From assembly GCF_039539525.1 (NCBI RefSeq), contig NZ_BAABDH010000018.1, positions 62,001 to 126,000 on the forward strand: DNA of 64,000 nucleotides, in the 5' to 3' direction. This DNA comes from Hymenobacter algoricola (GTDB taxonomy: Bacteria; Bacteroidota; Bacteroidia; Cytophagales; Hymenobacteraceae). The notes under the pieces were generated by a model that saw only the letters and a program-made list of their open reading frames with translations, did no database searches and was not told where the DNA came from. How positions within the stretch are numbered: the stretch's first letter is position 1; each line of letters starts with the position of its first letter. Below are positions 59,860 to 64,000 of this stretch, piece after piece. The position numbers and the translations under genes were made by a program.

Positions 59860-62800
59860 ATGCGAAAAACCTACCGCTTGCTTTGGGCGGCGCTGCTTGC
59901 CACCGCTGCGTCGTCCGCTTACGCTCAATCTGCTTCCGCTCCCGCCCACGCCGTGTACCTGCTCGGCAACACCGCCGGCAAAGACCTGCCTCAAACCCAC
60001 CTGCGCGCCCTGCGGCAGCAGCTGGAGCAGCAGCAAGGGGCCTTCACGGTCGTCCACCTCGGCGACATCGTGGGCAATGCGGGCCTGGGCAGCAGGAAGG
60101 ACTCCACTCAAAGTGGTCAGACCGAGCGCGCCGATGCCCTGATTGCCCTGGTGCAGGGCCTGCCCAACGGCCGCATCTACTTCCTGCCCGGCGACAAAGA
60201 CTGGGACAACTCCGGCCCCGATGGCCTGAAGCGGGTGCAGCGACTGGAAAAATACATCGAGGCCAAGCTGCCCAACCAGAATGCCTTCCTGCCCAGTGGC
60301 GGCTGCCCCGGTCCCGAAATTGTGGACGTAGCTCCGCTGGTGCGCCTGGTTGCCATCAACTCGCCCTGGTGGACGCACCCGTTTGACCGGCCCGAAGCGC
60401 CGGACACGGAGTGCAAAACCATGACCAAGGAGGAGTTTCGGGAGCAGCTACAGGATGTGCTGGACGAAACCAAGGGCCGCAACGTGCTGCTCGTGGGCCA
60501 TCAGCCCGTTATCAGCAACGGCGTGTACGGCGGGCGGATGCCGCTGAGCCGCCAGCTGTTTCCCTTCGGGAATGGCATTCCGCTGCCGGTTTTCGGCAGC
60601 ATCTATTCTGCCTACCGCCAAAACGTGGGCACCCCGCGCGACCTGGCCAACCCGGCCTACCAGGACCTGCGCAAGCAGATGCTGAGCACGCTCAAGGAAA
60701 ATCCCGGCGTGGTGTACGCCGCCGCCCACGACTTCAGCCTGCAGCTCACCCGCTTCGAAGACAACTACCATCTGATAGCGGGCAGCTTCGCCGAGAAGGA
60801 GCACGTGGGAACCAACTCCCAGGCGCTGTTCAACAAGGCGGCGGAAGGCTACACCCGCCTCGACTACTACGCCGACGGCACCGTGAAGACCGCCTTCTTC
60901 ACGTTCGACAAAGCCGGTACCGCCGTAGCGGAAGCCTACAGCACCACGTTGTTTCAGTCGGCCTGCGCCACGCCGCGCCTGCCCGACGTGCCGGTCAACT
61001 TCTTTATTCCGGAGTGCCCGACGGCGCCGGCGGGCGTAGCCGGGACCAAGCCCGACGTTCCGTTTCAGGCCACGACAACGCTGGCCCCGGGCGCGCAGTA
61101 CACGGCCGGCCCGGGCAAGCGCCTGATGCTCGGGCAGCTCTACCGCAGCTCCTGGATCCAGCCGGTGGCGGTAAAGACGCTGGACCTGGCCACGGAGAAA
61201 GGCGGGCTGCGCATCTTCGGCAAAGGCGGCGGCCGACAGACGACCTCGGTCAAGCTGATTGCCGCCGACTCCTCCGAATACGTATTCCGCTCCGTCGATA
61301 AGGACGTGACCCGCATCCTGCCGCCCGAGCTGCGCAACTCCGTAGCCGCCGACGTACTCCGCGACATTACGCCCACGGCCCACCCCTACTCGGCCTTGGT
61401 CACCGGCTCCCTGCTCGACCAGACCGACATTCTGCACGCCCGGCCCCGCCTGTTTGTGCTGCCCGACAACAGCACGCTGGGCCCCTACCGCGAGAAGTAC
61501 GCCGGCCTGCTGGGCACGCTCGAAGACCGGCCCGTGGACCCCAAGCCCAACCTGCCCGGCTTCGGCGGGGCTGACGATGTGCGCCGCTCGTTCAGCTTCT
61601 TCCGCCAGCTCTACAAGGACCACGACAACCAGATCGATGCCCCGGCCCTGGCCAAGGCCCGCGCCTTCGACATGCTGGTGGCCGACTTTGGCAAGCACGA
61701 GGACAACTGGAAGTGGGCCGGCTACAAGCAGGGCAAGAAAACCATCTACCGCCCCATCCCCCGCGACCGGGACCAGAGCTTCACCCTCTGGAACGGCCTG
61801 CTGACCTACGTGGCCAACCGCGAGTGGGCCGTGCCCAGCATCGAGGATTTCCAGTCTGAGTTTCACGATATGGAAAGCCTGAACTGGCCCGCCCGCCACC
61901 TCGACCGGTTTTTGCTGCAGAGCGTGACCCGGGAGCAGTGGCAGGAAACGGCGCAATACATGCAGCAGCGCATCACCCCCGCCGCCATCGACCAGGCTAC
62001 GGCCACGCTGCCCAGGGAAATCCAGCCGCTGTCGGGCAACGACCTGAACCGCAAGCTCAAAGCCCGGATTCAGGAGCTGCCCAAGGCCCTGGACGAGTAC
62101 TACCTGATGCTGGCCAAGCGCGTGGACGTGGTGGGCTCCAACAAGGCCGAGGTATTTCAGGTCGACCGCCTGCCCGACGGCAACGTGCGGGTGCGCATGT
62201 TCGACAAAGGCAAGGAAGGCGATGCGCCCAACGGCGACCCGCTGTTCGACCGGACCTTCCGCCACCAGGAAACCGCCGAAGTGGCCCTCTACGGCCTCGA
62301 CGGCAAGGACGTCTTCACCGTCACGGGTACGGCTTCCAAAAGCGTGCTGGTCCGCATCATCGGCGGCGACGGCAAAGACAAAATCACCGACGAGTCGCGC
62401 GTCTCGGGGCTGCGGGCCAAGACCAAGGTGTATGACCTGACCGACACGGAGCTGAAGCTGGGGAAGGAAAGTGAAAACCATACCTCCAACCAGCTGGCCG
62501 TAAACCGCTACGACCGCGAAGCCTTCGAGTACGACGGCTACAACCCGCGCGCCACGCTCATCTACAACCAGAGCGACGGATTCGGGGCCGGCGCCGGCTT
62601 CGACATTGTGCGCCAGGGCTTCCGTAAGCCCGACTACAAGAACCTGTACGGCTTCGACGTGCGCGGCTCCTCCAACGGCAACTTCCAGGTCTCGCTCAAC
62701 ACCCGGCACCGGCACGCCGTGGGGCAGTGGGATATCGGGGCGCGCACCGAGTATGGCAACTTCTTCCCGTTCTACAACTTCTTCGGCCTGGGCAACAACA

Positions 62801-63603
62801 CCACCAAGGACGAGACGCTCCACGATAACCTCTTCTACAAGGCCCGCTACAAAGGCTACACGCTCAACGCCTTCACCGAGCGCACCTTCTTCCAGCGCAG
62901 CCTGTTCCGCATCGGCCCCACCTACGAGCAGTACACCAGCAATTTCAGCGGCCAGAGCCTGCTGGGCCAGCTTCAGACCAACCCGAACCCGGATATCATC
63001 CGGCCCAACACCAGCTTTCAGCGCCTGATTGGGGTGAATACCCTGTTCGACCTCGACCTGCGCGACCGGAAAAGCTTCGCCCGCCGCGGGGTGCGCCTGC
63101 TGGCCCAGCACGACAGCTACCACCAGCTCAACCGCACCAAGGGCAACTTCGGGCTAACCCAGGGCTTCGCCGAGTACTACGGCACGGCCCGCCTGCTCGT
63201 GCCCGTCACGCTGGTACTTAAGGGCGGCGGCGCCCGCAACTACGGCGACGACGACGAAATCCCGTTCTACAAGTTCGCCACCCTGGGCCTGCGCGAAAAC
63301 CTGCGCGGCTACTACCGCAACCGCTTCAGCGGCGACGCCAGCCTGTACATCAACACGGAATTGCGCCTGGCCCTGGGCCGGGTGCAAACCTCCTTCCTGC
63401 CCTTCTCCTACGGCCTGTTCGGCTTCTACGACCGGGGCCGGGTCTACTTCAAGGGCAGCTCCCCCGCCGGCTGGCACGACAGCTACGGCGCCGGCTTCTT
63501 CATCGCCCCCGTCTCCGACCAGCTGGCCCTGTCGGTATCCTACCAGAAGTCCCCGGAAAACGGGCTGATTCAGGTTGGCCTCGGCTTCCGCATCGACCAG
63601 TAG
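59860..63603 (+). CDS. Phosphoesterase-like / kinase-like / Omp85-barrel fusion outer-membrane protein
   Basis: This is a 1247-residue exported protein (signal peptide 1-22). Residues about 30-300 resemble a calcineurin-type phosphoesterase: VVHLGDIVGN (66), FLPGDKDWDN (111; canonical GNHDW), LLVGHQPVISNGVYGG (212) and AAHDFSLQL (288; canonical GHEHxLQ). Residues about 420-800 hold a segment like FAM20/HipA/CotH-type atypical kinases: ARAFDMLVADFGKHEDNWKW (Asp609, His613, Asn616) followed by YRPIPRDRDQSF (Asp636, Asp638). From about 880 to the end an Omp85/BamA-like barrel follows, with FATLGLRENLRGYYRNRFSG and YGLFGFYDRGRVYF. The kinase-like reading is my inference from the motif pair. It would sit in the outer membrane with the enzyme-like parts in the periplasm. 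Confidence 0.85.
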   Translation: MRKTYRLLWAALLATAASSAYAQSASAPAHAVYLLGNTAGKDLPQTHLRALRQQLEQQQGAFTVVHLGDIVGNAGLGSRKDSTQSGQTERADALIALVQGLPNGRIYFLPGDKDWDNSGPDGLKRVQRLEKYIEAKLPNQNAFLPSGGCPGPEIVDVAPLVRLVAINSPWWTHPFDRPEAPDTECKTMTKEEFREQLQDVLDETKGRNVLLVGHQPVISNGVYGGRMPLSRQLFPFGNGIPLPVFGSIYSAYRQNVGTPRDLANPAYQDLRKQMLSTLKENPGVVYAAAHDFSLQLTRFEDNYHLIAGSFAEKEHVGTNSQALFNKAAEGYTRLDYYADGTVKTAFFTFDKAGTAVAEAYSTTLFQSACATPRLPDVPVNFFIPECPTAPAGVAGTKPDVPFQATTTLAPGAQYTAGPGKRLMLGQLYRSSWIQPVAVKTLDLATEKGGLRIFGKGGGRQTTSVKLIAADSSEYVFRSVDKDVTRILPPELRNSVAADVLRDITPTAHPYSALVTGSLLDQTDILHARPRLFVLPDNSTLGPYREKYAGLLGTLEDRPVDPKPNLPGFGGADDVRRSFSFFRQLYKDHDNQIDAPALAKARAFDMLVADFGKHEDNWKWAGYKQGKKTIYRPIPRDRDQSFTLWNGLLTYVANREWAVPSIEDFQSEFHDMESLNWPARHLDRFLLQSVTREQWQETAQYMQQRITPAAIDQATATLPREIQPLSGNDLNRKLKARIQELPKALDEYYLMLAKRVDVVGSNKAEVFQVDRLPDGNVRVRMFDKGKEGDAPNGDPLFDRTFRHQETAEVALYGLDGKDVFTVTGTASKSVLVRIIGGDGKDKITDESRVSGLRAKTKVYDLTDTELKLGKESENHTSNQLAVNRYDREAFEYDGYNPRATLIYNQSDGFGAGAGFDIVRQGFRKPDYKNLYGFDVRGSSNGNFQVSLNTRHRHAVGQWDIGARTEYGNFFPFYNFFGLGNNTTKDETLHDNLFYKARYKGYTLNAFTERTFFQRSLFRIGPTYEQYTSNFSGQSLLGQLQTNPNPDIIRPNTSFQRLIGVNTLFDLDLRDRKSFARRGVRLLAQHDSYHQLNRTKGNFGLTQGFAEYYGTARLLVPVTLVLKGGGARNYGDDDEIPFYKFATLGLRENLRGYYRNRFSGDASLYINTELRLALGRVQTSFLPFSYGLFGFYDRGRVYFKGSSPAGWHDSYGAGFFIAPVSDQLALSVSYQKSPENGLIQVGLGFRIDQ

Positions 63604-63727
63604 CGACGCGCACCTGCGTGCCGGAACTGAACGACAGTCCCGAACGATGTGGAGACGCATACTTGCGTCTGCCCGTTGAACGACAATCGTTGGGAAGGCG
63701 CAAACGCCGAGACGCAAAGATGCGTCG
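63602..63727. repeat. Cluster of short palindromes around AGACGCA/TGCGTCT
   Basis: AGACGCATACTTGCGTCT (63653-63670) and AGACGCAAAGATGCGTCG (63710-63727) are near-perfect 7-bp hairpins. GACGCGCACCTGCGTG at 63605-63620 is a degenerate third. Between them lie AACGACAATCGTT (63678-63690) and GGCGCAAACGCC (63697-63708). It directly follows the stop codon of the fusion gene. Confidence 0.7.
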
Positions 63728-64000
63728 CTACACCCGCCCGGCATCCTCCCCTACCCACAAAAAAGCCCCGCCGAAAGCGGGGCTTTTTTGTGAGCAAAAG
63801 TTGTGTTTGACACTTTTCGTACTGGACTTGTCGAAATTTCTCAACCGGATTTGCTGCAACAGGAATTACGAGTGCAGCATGGACGCGCCAGCTTTGCTTG
63901 ACACGGGGAAAACAATGTTTTGCGCAATTCCCAGGACAGGCCCTTAGGTACCAAGAGCGTGTTTGGGAATTGTCATGCTTCATCTGTCGTCCGCTTGCCA
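63604..64000. other. 397-base intergenic end of window
   Basis: It holds a palindrome cluster (63602-63727) and a terminator (63759-63789). From 63790 to 64000 I see no convincing gene. The last 50 bases (TACCAAGAGCGTGTTTGGG and on) could be an insertion-sequence end, but no transposase is visible inside the window. Confidence 0.5.
63759..63789. terminator. Strong terminator after the fusion gene
   Basis: AAAAAAGCCCCGC (63759-63771) and GCGGGGCTTTTTT (63777-63789) form a perfect 13-bp stem with a 5-base loop, usable in both directions. Confidence 0.95.

Noticed and set aside
60448..63123. 891-codon open frame opposite the fusion outer-membrane protein
   Set aside because: Val/Gly/Ala/Gln-rich shadow frame without signal peptide or domains.
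63570..63983. Open frame on the minus strand at the right edge
   Set aside because: It runs through the terminator and the palindrome cluster and resembles no protein.
63945..64000. Possible insertion-sequence end (AGAGCGTGTTTGGGAATTG)
   Set aside because: The sequence has the look of an IS5-like terminus, but neither a second end, a target duplication nor a transposase lies inside the window.

Overview
The window is chromosomal DNA from a high-GC member of the Bacteroidota, most likely a Hymenobacter-type Cytophagales. The evidence is a TonB receptor with a carboxypeptidase-like N-terminal extension, families typical of the phylum (DUF4290, DUF3109, DUF4349, DUF4846), the gene orders yceD-rpmF-plsX-fabH-efp-accB-accC and greA-HIT, promoters of the TTTG / TAnnTTTG type, and starts with little Shine-Dalgarno sequence. 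I saw no rRNA, tRNA, CRISPR array, prophage or complete insertion sequence. Genus is an inference from gene content; no 16S gene is present.

Layout. 1-10.4 kb: a truncated ECF sigma factor, an aldehyde dehydrogenase, a DUF218 membrane protein, a thioredoxin-like protein, a DUF885 lipoprotein, an XRE regulator with a palindromic operator array, an exported DRGH nuclease, a duplicated-domain secreted protein and a WG-repeat protein. 10.5-20.8 kb: a two-component system followed by a KgtP-like symporter, a TonB receptor, an AEC carrier, DctA and a tartrate/D-malate dehydrogenase, which together read as a dicarboxylate uptake and oxidation locus. 20.9-28.7 kb: M28 peptidase, a HIT protein carrying a C-terminal nuclease A inhibitor (NuiA-like) domain, greA, a hydroxyacid dehydrogenase, rsmA and an M17 aminopeptidase.

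28.8-43.7 kb is mostly housekeeping: pdxA, an antitoxin-like regulator with its own operator, the yceD-to-accC ribosome and fatty-acid block, a VapBC-like pair, a DUF3109 protein, a UvrD/PcrA helicase, DUF4290, murA (with Asp at the usual catalytic Cys) and a DUF4349 lipoprotein. 43.7-45.3 kb has a holin-like membrane protein and a ureohydrolase. 45.4-54.4 kb is one leftward chemotaxis-like operon (mcp-cheW-cheY-cheB-cheA-cheC) with a soluble receptor built of ten 92-residue HAMP-type units, a CheB whose receiver lacks its phospho-acceptor, and no CheR. 54.7-63.6 kb: topA, DUF4846, a sirtuin, a YdjM-like membrane protein and a 1247-residue outer-membrane protein joining a phosphoesterase-like domain, a kinase-like segment and an Omp85 barrel.

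The most unusual signals are: (1) the HIT-NuiA fusion, in a genome that also encodes a nuclease of the class NuiA inhibits; (2) a recurring intergenic architecture at four places, in which two arms of a degenerate short tandem repeat face each other in inverted orientation. The repeat word differs completely from locus to locus (14, about 10, 8 and 7 nt), and one arm usually ends next to a start codon; (3) the poly-HAMP chemotaxis-like operon; (4) the phosphoesterase/kinase-like/Omp85 fusion; (5) several operator-like palindrome or repeat arrays in front of small HTH genes.
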